DNA of 64,000 nt, taken from contig OY760073.1 of the NCBI GenBank assembly GCA_963663025.1, positions 1,488,001-1,552,000 of the forward strand, written 5' to 3'. This stretch comes from JAGWBF01 sp963663025 (GTDB taxonomy: Bacteria > Chloroflexota > Dehalococcoidia > Lucifugimonadales > JAGWBF01). Shown in pieces: positions 35,815-45,036 of the stretch; position 1 is the first letter of the stretch, and every line of letters starts with the position of its first letter. The notes beneath the pieces were generated by a model that was not told the origin of the DNA, searched no databases, and saw nothing but the letters and a program-made list of their open reading frames with translations. Made by a program: the position numbers and the translations under genes.

Positions 35815-36183
35815 TTAGGCGGCGGCCGCAATCTCAGTGAGGATTCCCCGGCGATATTCGGTCAGCAGCGGGTCCCGGCATTCCAGCTTGTCGATGAGGA
35901 TCCGGGCAGCCTTAGAAGCGTCGAAGGATTCCCCGCAGGTGAACACATCGGCGGCCGCATAGCCGTACTCGGGCCATGTATGTATGCAGAGGTGAGATTC
36001 GGAGATGGCCAGGATACCTGTAACACCTTGGGGGTTGAACTGATGGAAGGACTCGCCGATTATGGTGGCCCCTGCAGCATCGGCTGCCTGGGTCATTGCC
36101 TCCCGGATGTAGGGAAGGTCATCCAGAAGGCTGGGGTTGCATTCCTTGAGTTCAACCATCACGTGAATTCCGAGTACATTCAA
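35815..36183 (-). CDS. speD: S-adenosylmethionine decarboxylase proenzyme
   Basis: Proenzyme of 122 aa, the normal size for the bacterial class. It self-cleaves at the Glu-Ser bond in ISESHLCIHTWPEYGYAA near residue 62, the Ser becoming the pyruvoyl cofactor; His and the Cys in VFTCGES are the processing and catalytic residues. It makes decarboxylated SAM for spermidine synthase encoded 20 bases downstream. First gene of the speD-speE-flippase-prenyltransferase unit. A promoter is proposed at 36223-36251. Confidence 0.93.
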   Translation of the reverse strand: MNVLGIHVMVELKECNPSLLDDLPYIREAMTQAADAAGATIIGESFHQFNPQGVTGILAISESHLCIHTWPEYGYAAADVFTCGESFDASKAARILIDKLECRDPLLTEYRRGILTEIAAAA

Positions 36184-36222
36184 TCACCTGCCCCCCTTTA
36201 TGATTTTGGCGTGCAAAGCGAA

Positions 36223-36251
36223 ATTCTACCCGCAATTGACCTTCTGCGCAA
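36223..36251 (-). promoter_or_regulatory. candidate promoter of speD
   Basis: Minus strand: TTGCGC (36251-36246), 17-base spacer, TAGAAT (36228-36223). The -10 is good, the -35 poor. A G-rich RBS region GGGGGG lies 12 bases before the speD ATG. Confidence 0.45.
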
Positions 36252-36258
36252 TACCTGC

Positions 36259-37209
36259 CTACAACTCGGACAGGAAACCCAGGTCGACGTGGGACTTGAG
36301 CAGCTCCCGGAAGCGCCGAGTCTTGTCAGGGTGATGGACCGGTGCGGCCAGCAGGAGTTCGTCCAGCAGCTCGGCGCAAGCTATCGTCTCGTTGGCCATC
36401 ACCAGGAGGGGAACATCCCGTTCCTCGGCTTCGTGATACACGTACTGGTTCGGTTCGAAGCCGCCGGTGAGCAGCAAGCAGGCGGTCTCCGTGTGGAGAC
36501 ACGCCAAGTGAATGTCCGGGCGGTCCCCCCTGACCAGCACCCCTTTGTTTGGGTGCCGCCCATAGTATGTGTCCCCTCCGTCCATGATGTTCCCGCCGAT
36601 GAGGAAGTTCTCTATCAGGGCCCCAGCCTTCTCCTCACCCAGCACCCAGGCGCCGTTCAAGCCCTGGGCTACGTCCCCCACCGACACCGATGCCATGACC
36701 CGGTCGGAAGGAATGGCGCCCAGCAGCCCCTCCTGGCTTAGCTCCTCGGAATGCTGGCTAAGCCTGTAGGGGGGCGCCATGTTCAGGAGTACGCCTGCCA
36801 GGTGCTCCCTTAGAGGCGCCCCGCCGGGTAGGCCCGGATGACCCGCCGCCGTGCTGGAATACCCTCGGACGTACAGCACTTTGCAGTCGAGCCTGCGCAC
36901 GATGTCCTCAACCCGGGCCGCCGGGTCTCCTTCCACGGGAGACAGGGCCGGGCCCTCAAGCACGACGAGGTATCCCGCGGCGGACAGCTCCTGGGCGAGG
37001 GCCAGCGTGCCGTCCAAGCCCATATCCCCCGAGGCATCCCCGCCTAGGACATGGTCGTTCATATAGGTTACGTCGGGATCGGGCTGGGCGGGGAAGAGCT
37101 TCAGGTACGCAGCCTTCCCGTCGCCATCCAGCACCTCCGACACAAGGGCGGCCGCCGTGGCTGTCTTTCCCACACGGGGTCTATCGGAGGCTATCAGCAG
37201 GAGCGGCAA
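36259..37209 (-). CDS. BioD-like ATPase with DRTGG domain (phosphotransacetylase N-terminal type)
   Basis: Protein of 316 aa. The N-terminal half is a dethiobiotin-synthetase-like P-loop fold with the Walker A IASDRPRVGKTATAAAL near residue 7 and the acidic strand LVVLEGPALSPVEGD near 85. The C-terminal half fits the DRTGG domain (residues about 190-310, GGNIMDGGDTYYGRHPNKGV, then VRGDRPDIHLACL, then MANETIACAELLDELL). This pairing is found at the N-terminus of long phosphotransacetylases and as stand-alone proteins thought to sense ligands. TTG start at 37209 behind GAGGTG. It lies 47 bases from the aldehyde dehydrogenase gene. A regulatory or kinase role is unproven. Confidence 0.75.
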   Translation of the reverse strand: MPLLLIASDRPRVGKTATAAALVSEVLDGDGKAAYLKLFPAQPDPDVTYMNDHVLGGDASGDMGLDGTLALAQELSAAGYLVVLEGPALSPVEGDPAARVEDIVRRLDCKVLYVRGYSSTAAGHPGLPGGAPLREHLAGVLLNMAPPYRLSQHSEELSQEGLLGAIPSDRVMASVSVGDVAQGLNGAWVLGEEKAGALIENFLIGGNIMDGGDTYYGRHPNKGVLVRGDRPDIHLACLHTETACLLLTGGFEPNQYVYHEAEERDVPLLVMANETIACAELLDELLLAAPVHHPDKTRRFRELLKSHVDLGFLSEL

Positions 37210-37256
37210 CTAGGACACCTCGTCGGCGGCGAAACTCTGCATCGGTGGCGCGTTCA

Positions 37257-38753
37257 CTAGATGAACTTGGCTTGGGCCCGCGCCCCGGCATAGTCTATGT
37301 ACACAGATATCACTTCGCTGAAGAAGTTCACCGCTTCAGTCCCCTGCTCACGGGTGCCGGCGCCGGAAGCCTTCAGCCCTCCAAAGGGCAGGTGGACCTC
37401 GCCACCCAGGGTCGGGGCGTTCACGTGCACGATTCCGGCCTCCACCTGCTCCACGTATCGGAGGGCCTGGGTTATGTCCTTAGTGTAGATGGAGGATGAC
37501 AGCCCGAACTGCACGTTGTTGGCGATGTCGATGGCTTCGTCCAGGTCCCTGGCTTCGAACACTGTCAGCACAGGGCCGAATATCTCCTCCTGGGCTATGC
37601 GCATGGAGGGCTTGACGTCGGTGAATATGGTCGGCTCCACGTAGTAGCCTTCGTCGTAGTCCCCGCCCCTGACGGCATGGCCTCCGTAAGCGAGCTTGGC
37701 CCCCTCCTCGGTCCCGACGCCGATGTACTCCAGCACCTTGTCAAACTGGTACTGGCTGGACAGGGGGCTGACATCCACGCTCCGGTCCATGCCGTCCCCG
37801 ATCTTCAGGGCGCTGGTACGGCTGATCAGCTCGTCCATGAAGGGCTGAAAGACCGAGCTTTCCACTATAACCCGGCTGGTGGCCGTGCACCTCTGGCCCG
37901 TGGAGCCAAAGGCGCCCTGCACCACACCGCCCAGAGTCTTGTCCATGTCGGCGTCGGCCAGGACGATGACGGCGTTCTTGCCCCCCATCTCGCACTGTAC
38001 CTTCTTCAAGCCCTTGGCGCCCTCGGTGTAGATGTTGGAGCCGATGTCCGTCGAGCCGGTGAAGGAGATGCCCTTGACCAAGGGATGGGACACCAGGGTG
38101 TTGCCCACCGAGGCGCCCGGCCCGGTGATGAGGTTCAGGACGCCAGGGGGCAGCTCGGCATCTTCGAACACCTTCACCAGCATAGAGGCGGACATGGGCG
38201 TGGACGACGCGGGCTTGAACACCAGGGTGTTCCCGCATATGAGGGCCGGCGCCATCTTCCACGCGGGGATGGCTATGGGAAAGTTCCAGGGAGTGATTAT
38301 GCCCACTACCCCCAGAGGCCTACGGGTTGTATAGGCCACCGTGTCGGGTATCTCCGACGGCGTTGTGTACCCGAAGAGGCGGCGACCCTCGCCGGCCGAA
38401 TACTCGGTGATGTTCATCGCCCGGCGCACCTCGCCCAGGGCATCGCCGATGGGTTTGCCCTCCTCCAGGGTGATCGCCCTGGCGATGTCGTCGGCCCTCT
38501 CGCGCATGATCTCCAGGGCCTTGTACAGTATGCCCGCCCTTTGGGGAGCCGGCATACCTGCCCATGCAGGCAGGGCGCGATTGGCGGCTTCGACAGCCCG
38601 CTCGGCATCTTCAGGGATGGAGGCCTGGAAGGAAGCCAGCACCTGGTCCTTATGAGCGGGATTGGCGATGGTGTAGGTCCGGCCTGAAGCTGAGTCCACC
38701 CAGCTTCCGTCGATGTAGTTCTGGTAGGTGGGAACTTCAGCAGATGTTGTCAT
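37257..38753 (-). CDS. NAD(P)-dependent aldehyde dehydrogenase
   Basis: ALDH superfamily enzyme of 498 aa that oxidises an aldehyde to its acid. Catalytic Glu in CEMGGKNAVIV near residue 255, the nucleophile Cys in GSTGQRCTATSRV near 288, and the cofactor loop EEIFGPVLTVFEA near 390. The N-terminal NYIDGSWVDSASGRTYTIANP and the C-terminal FGGLKASGAGTREQG match the subgroup of 2-oxoglutarate semialdehyde and related dehydrogenases. The ATG at 38753 is far better than later Met codons. Neighbouring dienelactone hydrolase suggests use in ring- or lactone-derived aldehyde oxidation, an inference from position. Confidence 0.92.
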   Translation of the reverse strand: MTTSAEVPTYQNYIDGSWVDSASGRTYTIANPAHKDQVLASFQASIPEDAERAVEAANRALPAWAGMPAPQRAGILYKALEIMRERADDIARAITLEEGKPIGDALGEVRRAMNITEYSAGEGRRLFGYTTPSEIPDTVAYTTRRPLGVVGIITPWNFPIAIPAWKMAPALICGNTLVFKPASSTPMSASMLVKVFEDAELPPGVLNLITGPGASVGNTLVSHPLVKGISFTGSTDIGSNIYTEGAKGLKKVQCEMGGKNAVIVLADADMDKTLGGVVQGAFGSTGQRCTATSRVIVESSVFQPFMDELISRTSALKIGDGMDRSVDVSPLSSQYQFDKVLEYIGVGTEEGAKLAYGGHAVRGGDYDEGYYVEPTIFTDVKPSMRIAQEEIFGPVLTVFEARDLDEAIDIANNVQFGLSSSIYTKDITQALRYVEQVEAGIVHVNAPTLGGEVHLPFGGLKASGAGTREQGTEAVNFFSEVISVYIDYAGARAQAKFI

Positions 38754-38870
38754 GGATTCGCTTCCTGCTCCTATGTAATCCGGTCGCCAGCCCTAAAAGA
38801 TCTGCGTGTTGCACGCAGGCCGCTACCATCCTGGTGGGGAGACGAGAGAATTGTGTCCCCCGCCTGCGCT

Positions 38871-39650
38871 CTAAGCGGCTGCTGCCACCCGGGACATGTG
38901 CTTCTGGAACCAGTCCAGGGTGCGGGCAAAGGCATCCTCGGCGGCATCCCTGCGGTAGCTCTCCCTTTCGTCGCAGTAGAACCCGTGGCCGGCCCCGTTA
39001 TACGTTTTGAAGTCGTACACCTTGCCATGCTTCTGAAGCTCGGCTTCGATCTTGCTTACATCTTCGGGGCTGGGGTTCTGGTCCTCCTCGCCGAAGTTGC
39101 CCATGACCGGGCAGGCGATATTGGCAGTCCGCTCGAAAGCCGATGGGCCGTCGCCCCGGGCACGCATGATGTTCCCGCCGTAGAACATGGACCCTGCCTT
39201 GATGCCGGGACATGATGAGGCGGCCAGGTAAACCACATAACCGCCGAAGCAGAAGCCCACGATGCCGATGTTCTCGCTATCGACGCGAGGATGCCTCTTG
39301 AGCCAGTCGATGGTGGTGTTGATGTCCTGCACGATGCAATCGTTGGTCACCTGCTCCCTGGCCTTGTTGCGTTCGGGCACATCCTCTTCACCGTACCCGA
39401 AGGTGGGGTTGGTGCCTCGCACCGCTTCGCTTGTGTTGTAGCGATGGAACATCGCCGGCGCCACCGCGAAGTAGCCCTCGGATGCAAATCGGTCGGCTAT
39501 ACCTTGTATATGGGAGCTGACGCCGAATATCTCCTGGACCACTATCACTGCCGGGCGCGCGCCCGGCGCATCGGGCTGGCTGACGTAGGTGTGCATGTCA
39601 TCCAGTTGCTCTCCTGATTCTATCCTCAGGATCTCCCAGAAGGATGCCAT
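38871..39650 (-). CDS. dienelactone hydrolase family protein
   Basis: Alpha/beta hydrolase of 259 aa, paralogue of the gene at 8400-9209. IVVQEIFGVSSHIQGIADR is the family N-terminal motif, IGIVGFCFGGYVVYL places the nucleophile Cys near residue 133, and YNGAGHGFYCDERESY supplies the catalytic His. The start at 39650 has AGGAG five bases upstream; a GTG five codons earlier would bury that RBS in coding sequence. Sits between lepA and the aldehyde dehydrogenase on the same strand. Confidence 0.9.
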   Translation of the reverse strand: MASFWEILRIESGEQLDDMHTYVSQPDAPGARPAVIVVQEIFGVSSHIQGIADRFASEGYFAVAPAMFHRYNTSEAVRGTNPTFGYGEEDVPERNKAREQVTNDCIVQDINTTIDWLKRHPRVDSENIGIVGFCFGGYVVYLAASSCPGIKAGSMFYGGNIMRARGDGPSAFERTANIACPVMGNFGEEDQNPSPEDVSKIEAELQKHGKVYDFKTYNGAGHGFYCDERESYRRDAAEDAFARTLDWFQKHMSRVAAAA

Positions 39651-39765
39651 AGCTGCTCCTCTCACTACGCAGTTTTGGGGAGTCGGCAGGCTCTCTTGGA
39701 TCGAGACTTACCCCGCCCGGTTTGGGACCGATTGTAGCAGAGGGGATTCGGGCAAACAACCTGGG

Positions 39766-41619
39766 CTAGCTGGACTCCAGCTTCAGCAGCGCCATGAATG
39801 CTTCTTGGGGAAGCTCCACTTTCCCCACGCGCTTGAGACGCTTCTTGCCCTCTTTCTGTTTCTCCAGCAGCTTGCGCTTGCGGGTTACGTCGCCCCCGTA
39901 GCACTTGGCCAGCACATCTTTGCGAAGGGGCCTCACCGTTTCCCGGGCTATAATTCGGCTGCCGATGGCGGCCTGGATGGGTACGGCGAATAGCTGTCGA
40001 GGAATCGCCTCACGGAGCTTCTCAGCCAGGGTCCTGCCGTAGGCGTAGGCCTTGTCCTTGTGGACAATTAGGGAGAGCTCATCGACAGCCTCCTGGTTCA
40101 AGAGGATGTCCAGCTTCACCAGCGGCCCAGCCCGGTAGCCGTCGAAAACGTAGTCCAAGGAGGCGTAGCCCTGGGTGCGGGACTTGAGCTGGTTGTAGAA
40201 CTCGGCCAGCATCTCGGCCAGGGGCATCCGGTACTCCAGCATCACGCGGGATCCCTTGTCCCGCTCTTCGTCCGCATCCTGGGTCTCCCCTTGGGAACCT
40301 TCGCCCTGGATGTATTCCATCCTGCGGAACTCTCCGCGGCGGGTGGCCATCAGCTCCATTATGGCGCCGATGTACGTTCCGGGAGTCAGGATGGTGATGG
40401 CCAGCCAGGGCTCCTGAATTTCCCTGATCTGCGCCACCGGGGGAAGCTTGGAAGGAGTTTCGACCTCAATGATGCTATCGTCGGTCATGTGGACCTTGTA
40501 GGCAACGCTGGGGGCGGTGGCTACGATGTCCAGCCCGTACTCCCTTTCCAGCCTCTCCTGGACAATGTCCATGTGAAGCAGCCCCAGGAACCCGCACCTC
40601 AGACCAAATCCCAGGGCGACGCTGTTTTCAGGCTCGAAGGTAAGGGCGGCATCGTTGAGCTGAAGCTTCTCCAAGGCTGTGCGCAGGGCCCTGTACTCCT
40701 GGCCTTCGGCGGGGTACAGCCCGGAGAAGACCATCGGTTTCAGGGGGACGTACCCGGGCATCGGTTCCGAGGCCTGTCGGTCCTCCAGGGTGAACGTCTC
40801 GCCCACGCTGCACTCCCGTACATCCTTCAGGCCCGTTGCGATGTACCCCACTTGCCCGGCTTCCAGGGCATCCCGGCGCACAGGGTGGGGGGCGAAGACG
40901 CCCACCTCCATCGCTTCCGTCTCTTTGTCGGTGGACATCAGGAGCATCCGGTCGTTCCTGGAAACCGATCCTTCGAAAAGCCTGACGTAGGCAACGATGC
41001 CCTTGTATGGGTTGTAAACGGAGTCGAATACCAGGGCCCGCAGGGGCTGGTCGGAGCGTCCTTGGGGATGGGGTACCCGGTCCACCACAGCCTGGAGGAT
41101 ATCGCTTACGCCCTTCCCGTCTTTAGCCGAAGCGAACAGGATCTCATCAGGGGAAAAGCCGAACACCTGGGTCAGCTCTCCGGCAACCTTCTCGGGCTCT
41201 GCCTGTGGTAGATCGATCTTGTTGACCACCGGCAGCAGGACAAGGTCGGCTTCCATGGCCAGGAAGGAGTTGGCGATGGTCTGCGCCTCTATGCCCTGGC
41301 TGGCATCCACGACCAGTATGGCGCCCTCGCATGCAGCCAGGGAGCGGGAGACCTCGTAGCTGAAATCCACATGTCCCGGGGTATCAATGAGGTTGAGCTG
41401 GTACTCTTCCCCGTCCCTGCTCTTGAAGGGCATGGACACCGCTTTGCCCTTGATGGTGATGCCCCTCTCCCGCTCCAGGTCCATCTGGTCGAGAAATTGG
41501 GCCTTCATCTCCTGGGAAGAAACGGTGCCCGTCTGTTCGAGGAAACGGTCAGCCAGGGTGGACTTGCCGTGGTCGATGTGGGCAATGATGCAAAAATTGC
41601 GTATGTGCTCTGGGTCCAT
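39766..41619 (-). CDS. lepA: elongation factor 4 (back-translocating GTPase)
   Basis: Translational GTPase of about 617 aa. G1 is AHIDHGKSTLADRF near residue 10, G2 ERGITIKGKAV near 45, G3 DTPGHVDFSYEV near 73, and G4 NKIDLPQAEPEKV near 127. Domains II, III and V follow, then the LepA-only C-terminal domain that ends near KKRLKRVGKVELPQEAFM. EF4 moves the ribosome back one codon under ionic stress. ATG 41619 is chosen over TTG 41625 because MDPEHIRNFCIIAHID is the usual start; neither has a strong RBS. Confidence 0.95.
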   Translation of the reverse strand: MDPEHIRNFCIIAHIDHGKSTLADRFLEQTGTVSSQEMKAQFLDQMDLERERGITIKGKAVSMPFKSRDGEEYQLNLIDTPGHVDFSYEVSRSLAACEGAILVVDASQGIEAQTIANSFLAMEADLVLLPVVNKIDLPQAEPEKVAGELTQVFGFSPDEILFASAKDGKGVSDILQAVVDRVPHPQGRSDQPLRALVFDSVYNPYKGIVAYVRLFEGSVSRNDRMLLMSTDKETEAMEVGVFAPHPVRRDALEAGQVGYIATGLKDVRECSVGETFTLEDRQASEPMPGYVPLKPMVFSGLYPAEGQEYRALRTALEKLQLNDAALTFEPENSVALGFGLRCGFLGLLHMDIVQERLEREYGLDIVATAPSVAYKVHMTDDSIIEVETPSKLPPVAQIREIQEPWLAITILTPGTYIGAIMELMATRRGEFRRMEYIQGEGSQGETQDADEERDKGSRVMLEYRMPLAEMLAEFYNQLKSRTQGYASLDYVFDGYRAGPLVKLDILLNQEAVDELSLIVHKDKAYAYGRTLAEKLREAIPRQLFAVPIQAAIGSRIIARETVRPLRKDVLAKCYGGDVTRKRKLLEKQKEGKKRLKRVGKVELPQEAFMALLKLESS

Positions 41620-41690
41620 CAGCAAGCACGCGGCAATGGGGAATTCGGGAGGATGCTGTTGCCTGTCAGTTAATCATCCTCCCACAGCGA

Positions 41691-42734
41691 TTACGCCAAC
41701 TGGTAAGAGGGGGTACCGTAACCGGGTACATTGATGCACGAGACCCAGTGGCCGGGCTTGACCTCCCGCACCTCGGGCATCTCCTCCATGCACTCAGGGG
41801 ACACCGACGGGCACCTGGGATGGAAGACGCAACCTGCCGGGGGGTTCAGAGGGCTGGGGACCTCGCCGGATAGGAGAATCCTCTCTCGCTGGGCATCGAT
41901 GATCGGGTCGGGTATGGGCACTGCGGAAAGCAGGGCCTTGGTGTAAGGGTGAAGAGGGTCTGCGTAGATATCATTGCGGTCGGCGATCTCCACGATGTGG
42001 CCCAGGTACATTACAGCGACGCGGTCGCTAATGTGACGCACCACCGACAGGTCGTGAGCGATGAACAGGTAGGTCAGAGAGAACTGCTCTTGCAGGTCTT
42101 CCAGCAGGTTGATGACCTGGGCTTGGATGGACACGTCCAGGGCCGACACAGGCTCGTCGCAGACCATGAACTCCGGGTTGACAGCGAGGGCCCTTGCGAC
42201 GCCGATCCTCTGGCGCTGACCACCACTGAACTCGTGGGGGAATCGGTCTGCCATGTACCGGTTCAGACCGACGATATCAAGGAGCTCGCCCACCCGTTCC
42301 TTGTACTCCGCCTTGCTCTTAGCCAAGCCATGAACGACCAGAGGTTCTCCGATGATGGACCCGGCTGTCATCCTGGGGTTTAGGGAGCTGTAGGGGTCCT
42401 GGAATATGATCTGCATCTGGCGCCTCATTGGGCGCATGTTCCGATTGTTCAAGGTGCAAAGATCAACGCCATGGAACATAATCTTGCCCGCAGTGGGCTT
42501 GTACAACTGGAGAACGCAGCGGCCTGTGGTGGTCTTGCCGCATCCGCTCTCGCCCACCAGCCCCAGGGTCTCACCCTTCTTGACAAAGAAGCTGACATCA
42601 TCCACAGCCTTGATGTCGGCCACTGCTCTCTGGAAGAAGATGCCGGCCGTTACCGGGAAGTACATCTTCAGGTTCTGGACTTCAAGCAGGAAGTCTTGCT
42701 GGGACCCATTCCCGTTTTGCTGAAGCTGGGTCAT
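41691..42734 (-). CDS. oligopeptide/dipeptide ABC transporter ATPase (OppF/DppF family)
   Basis: Cytoplasmic ATP-binding subunit of 347 aa. Walker A GESGCGKTTTG near residue 60, signature FSGGQRQRIGVARAL near 167, Walker B FMVCDEPVSALD near 185, and the C-terminal oligopeptide domain with the cysteine set CVFHPRCPSVSPEC near 305, which in this family can hold an iron-sulfur centre. The DVSFFVKKGETLGLVGES region is typical of OppF. Starts 12 bases after the OppD-type gene. These two probably energise the permeases at 6.1-8.1 kb or others elsewhere. Confidence 0.93.
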   Translation of the reverse strand: MTQLQQNGNGSQQDFLLEVQNLKMYFPVTAGIFFQRAVADIKAVDDVSFFVKKGETLGLVGESGCGKTTTGRCVLQLYKPTAGKIMFHGVDLCTLNNRNMRPMRRQMQIIFQDPYSSLNPRMTAGSIIGEPLVVHGLAKSKAEYKERVGELLDIVGLNRYMADRFPHEFSGGQRQRIGVARALAVNPEFMVCDEPVSALDVSIQAQVINLLEDLQEQFSLTYLFIAHDLSVVRHISDRVAVMYLGHIVEIADRNDIYADPLHPYTKALLSAVPIPDPIIDAQRERILLSGEVPSPLNPPAGCVFHPRCPSVSPECMEEMPEVREVKPGHWVSCINVPGYGTPSYQLA

Positions 42735-42746
42735 CAGTTGCTCTCC

Positions 42747-43733
42747 TTAGGATGCTGGGGCCAGTTGCTTGGATACGTAGCAGGCTGACGAGTGGCCGTC
42801 GGCGATGTGCTCCAGAGGGGGAGTGTCCTCGGCACACTGATCGATGGCATACCTGCATCGTTCTCGGAAAGAGCACCCCAGGGGGATGTTCACCAGGTCC
42901 GGAGGCTGTCCCTCGATGGGATCCAGCTTTTCGGTCCTCGGCAAGTCGAGCCTGGGGACCGAGTTCAACAACCCCAGGGTGTAGGGATGGCGGGGGTCCC
43001 GGTAGATTTCCTGGGCGTTGCCCCTTTCTATGATCTTGCCCGCATACATGATGTTTACCCTGTCAGCGTATCGGGCAACCACCCCGAGGTTATGAGTAAT
43101 CACGATAAGGGCTACCCCATATTCCCGGCTGAGGCCCTTCATAAGCTCCAGAATCTGGGCCTGGATAGTGACGTCCAGAGCAGTCGTGGGCTCGTCTGCG
43201 ATGATCAGGCGCGGGTTGCAGCTAAGGGCCATGGCAATCATCACCCTCTGCCTCATCCCGCCGCTGAACTGGTGGGGGAACTGCTTTACCCGCCTCTCAG
43301 GGTCGGGAATGCCGACCTGATCGAGGCGCCGGACTGCTTCCCTGCCGGCATCGGACCTGCTCATTCCCAGATGGAGCTGCAGGGTCTCCGTCAACTGCCT
43401 TTCGACGGAGAGCACCGGATTAAGAGAAGTCATGGGCTCCTGGAACACCATGGAAATCTGGTGGCCCCTGATCCTTCTCATCTGGGCGGGGCTCATCTTC
43501 AGCAGGTCTTCGCCGTTGAAGATGATCTCGCCCTCGATGATCTTTCCCGGAGGGTCCGGTATGAGGCGCATAATCGACAGGGCGCTGACGCTCTTCCCAC
43601 AACCACTCTCACCAACCAAGCCCAGGGTTTCCCCTTCTTCCAGGTCATAGGACACACCGTCCACAGCCTTGACCACTCCACCAAAGGTGAAGAAATAGGT
43701 CTTAAGGTCCCGGACCTCCAGCAAGGTTGCCAT
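42747..43733 (-). CDS. oligopeptide/dipeptide ABC transporter ATPase (OppD/DppD family)
   Basis: ATP-binding subunit of 328 aa. Walker A GESGCGKSVSALS near residue 40, signature FSGGMRQRVMIAMAL near 153, Walker B LIIADEPTTALD near 173, followed by the C-terminal domain with CSFRERCRYAIDQC near 285. The ATG at 43733 has GAGG seven bases upstream; the GTG at 43748 is upstream of that RBS and unlikely. Cotranscribed with the OppF-type gene. No substrate-binding protein is adjacent. Confidence 0.93.
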   Translation of the reverse strand: MATLLEVRDLKTYFFTFGGVVKAVDGVSYDLEEGETLGLVGESGCGKSVSALSIMRLIPDPPGKIIEGEIIFNGEDLLKMSPAQMRRIRGHQISMVFQEPMTSLNPVLSVERQLTETLQLHLGMSRSDAGREAVRRLDQVGIPDPERRVKQFPHQFSGGMRQRVMIAMALSCNPRLIIADEPTTALDVTIQAQILELMKGLSREYGVALIVITHNLGVVARYADRVNIMYAGKIIERGNAQEIYRDPRHPYTLGLLNSVPRLDLPRTEKLDPIEGQPPDLVNIPLGCSFRERCRYAIDQCAEDTPPLEHIADGHSSACYVSKQLAPAS

Positions 43734-43805
43734 AGAATGTCCTCGCACACTTCAGGATACAAGCAGGGTGGGTTGCTGTATGTTACCCGGCCTGATACCC
43801 ACTCA

Positions 43806-43890
43806 TGGTGGGGAAGGGGAGACTCGAACTCCCACGCTTTTCAGCACATGATCCTAAGTCATGCTCGTCTACCAGTTCCGACACTTCCCC
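43806..43890 (-). tRNA. tRNA-Leu (TAG)
   Basis: Class II tRNA of 85 bases. On the minus strand acceptor arms GGGGAAG and CTTCCCC pair and ACCA is encoded. Anticodon stem CATGA/TCATG with loop CTTAGGA, anticodon TAG, then a variable arm of about 13 bases and the T-arm GTTCGAGTC. Confidence 0.95.
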
Positions 43891-43909
43891 TTGGGGGATT
43901 CCAACAACT

Positions 43910-43985
43910 TGGTGACCCGCCTCGGGGTCGAACCGAGAACCTACGGATTAAGAGTCCGTTGCTCTGCCAGTTGAGCTAGCGGGCC
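43910..43985 (-). tRNA. tRNA-Lys (CTT)
   Basis: Minus-strand tRNA of 76 bases with acceptor GGCCCGC/GCGGGTC (one G-U pair) and encoded ACCA. Anticodon stem ACGGA/TCCGT, loop CTCTTAA, anticodon CTT. It precedes tRNA-Leu by 19 bases in the same unit. Confidence 0.95.
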
Positions 43986-44032
43986 TCAGCCCTTCCGTAA
44001 GTAGGCGCAACTCTACTCACAAAGGCTTCCTG

Positions 44033-44061
44033 AGACTAGCAAGGCAGGTCCCGTTTGTCAA
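44033..44061 (-). promoter_or_regulatory. promoter of the tRNA-Lys/tRNA-Leu unit
   Basis: Minus strand: TTGACA (44061-44056), 17-base spacer, TAGTCT (44038-44033). The -35 is perfect and the -10 is weak. It gives about 40 nt of leader. Confidence 0.6.
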
Positions 44062-44156
44062 CCATACCAGCCTTGTCCTCAACTAGCGTCCAAAGGCTAG
44101 GGCCCTGGGGCGCAGACGTGCCGGGCCCACATTAGCATGGAGCCTTTGGGGGGCGA

Positions 44157-44891
44157 TCAACGTCCATGTTCGAGGCGGTCAATCAAGGGAGCGGGCAGGC
44201 CAGCCTTGCGCATCTTCTCCTGGGTAGCTGCAATGTTGTATGTGACCCGGCGCCTCTCGACAGTTTCGCCCTCGGAATCGTAGATCACATAGCTGGGCCT
44301 CGGGTCTCCGTCCCTGGGCTGTCCCACTCCCCCGGGATTGATGATCATACGATTAGCCCCCAAGCCAACCCCGGTGTCCAGTGGAAAGGGGGCGAACCCT
44401 CCTCTTTCTCCCCCTTCAAGGCACAAGAAAGGTATGTGGGAATGCCCCACCAGGCAGTAGGGTGTGGTCATGCGCTGGAAGGTAGCGGCGGCCGCCTCGG
44501 CCGACATCAGGTACTCCCAGACGGGTGACCTCAGGGAGCCGTGGACCAGGGTGAACTTCCCTCTCCCGACCACAAGGGGAAGCTCCGCCAGGAAGTCCGT
44601 TTCCTCGTGGGACAACTGGGCAGCGGTCCAGTGGGCAGCATGGGCTGCGGCATAGTTGAACTCCTCGGTGTCCATCTTTCCGATGGCGGCCAGGTCATGA
44701 TTGCCGGCGATGCAGACGTAGCTGGGAAACTCCCGCACCAGCCGTATGCACTCGCCAGGGTCGGGGCCGTAGCCCACTGTATCGCCCAGACACCAAAGCT
44801 GGGCGATGTCCCCGCCCCGGGCAGCGTCTTCCAGCACCGCGGTGAGGGCTTCCAGGTTGGAGTGAATGTCCGAGACTACCAGGATGCGCAT
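44157..44891 (-). CDS. metallophosphoesterase (YfcE/calcineurin-like)
   Basis: Dinuclear-metal phosphoesterase of 244 aa. Metal ligands appear in order: ILVVSDIHSNLEAL (residues 3-16), LGDTVGYGPDP near 36, AGNHDLAA near 62, LVHGSLRSP near 114 and VGHSHIPFL near 147. Members cleave phosphodiesters or phosphoproteins; the GYGPDP form is widespread and not substrate-specific. ATG at 44891. No clear partner; the thiL operon diverges from it. Confidence 0.88.
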   Translation of the reverse strand: MRILVVSDIHSNLEALTAVLEDAARGGDIAQLWCLGDTVGYGPDPGECIRLVREFPSYVCIAGNHDLAAIGKMDTEEFNYAAAHAAHWTAAQLSHEETDFLAELPLVVGRGKFTLVHGSLRSPVWEYLMSAEAAAATFQRMTTPYCLVGHSHIPFLCLEGGERGGFAPFPLDTGVGLGANRMIINPGGVGQPRDGDPRPSYVIYDSEGETVERRRVTYNIAATQEKMRKAGLPAPLIDRLEHGR

Positions 44892-44999
44892 AAGCCCCTT
44901 TACGTTGCCGGCTGGCTAACCCGTGCCTGACCTGCATTATATACGCAGGCCCCATTCCGAACGACCCTGGGACGAAGGGGCCACCGGGCCCCGCCCTCC

Positions 45000-45028
45000 T
45001 TGAGACAGGGACTGGCACCAGATATAAT
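45000..45028 (+). promoter_or_regulatory. promoter of the thiL operon, near-leaderless
   Basis: TTGAGA (45000-45005), 17-base spacer, TATAAT (45023-45028). The expected transcription start (about 45034-45036) falls one to three bases before the thiL ATG at 45037. Confidence 0.7.
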
Positions 45029-45036
45029 CCCAGGCG

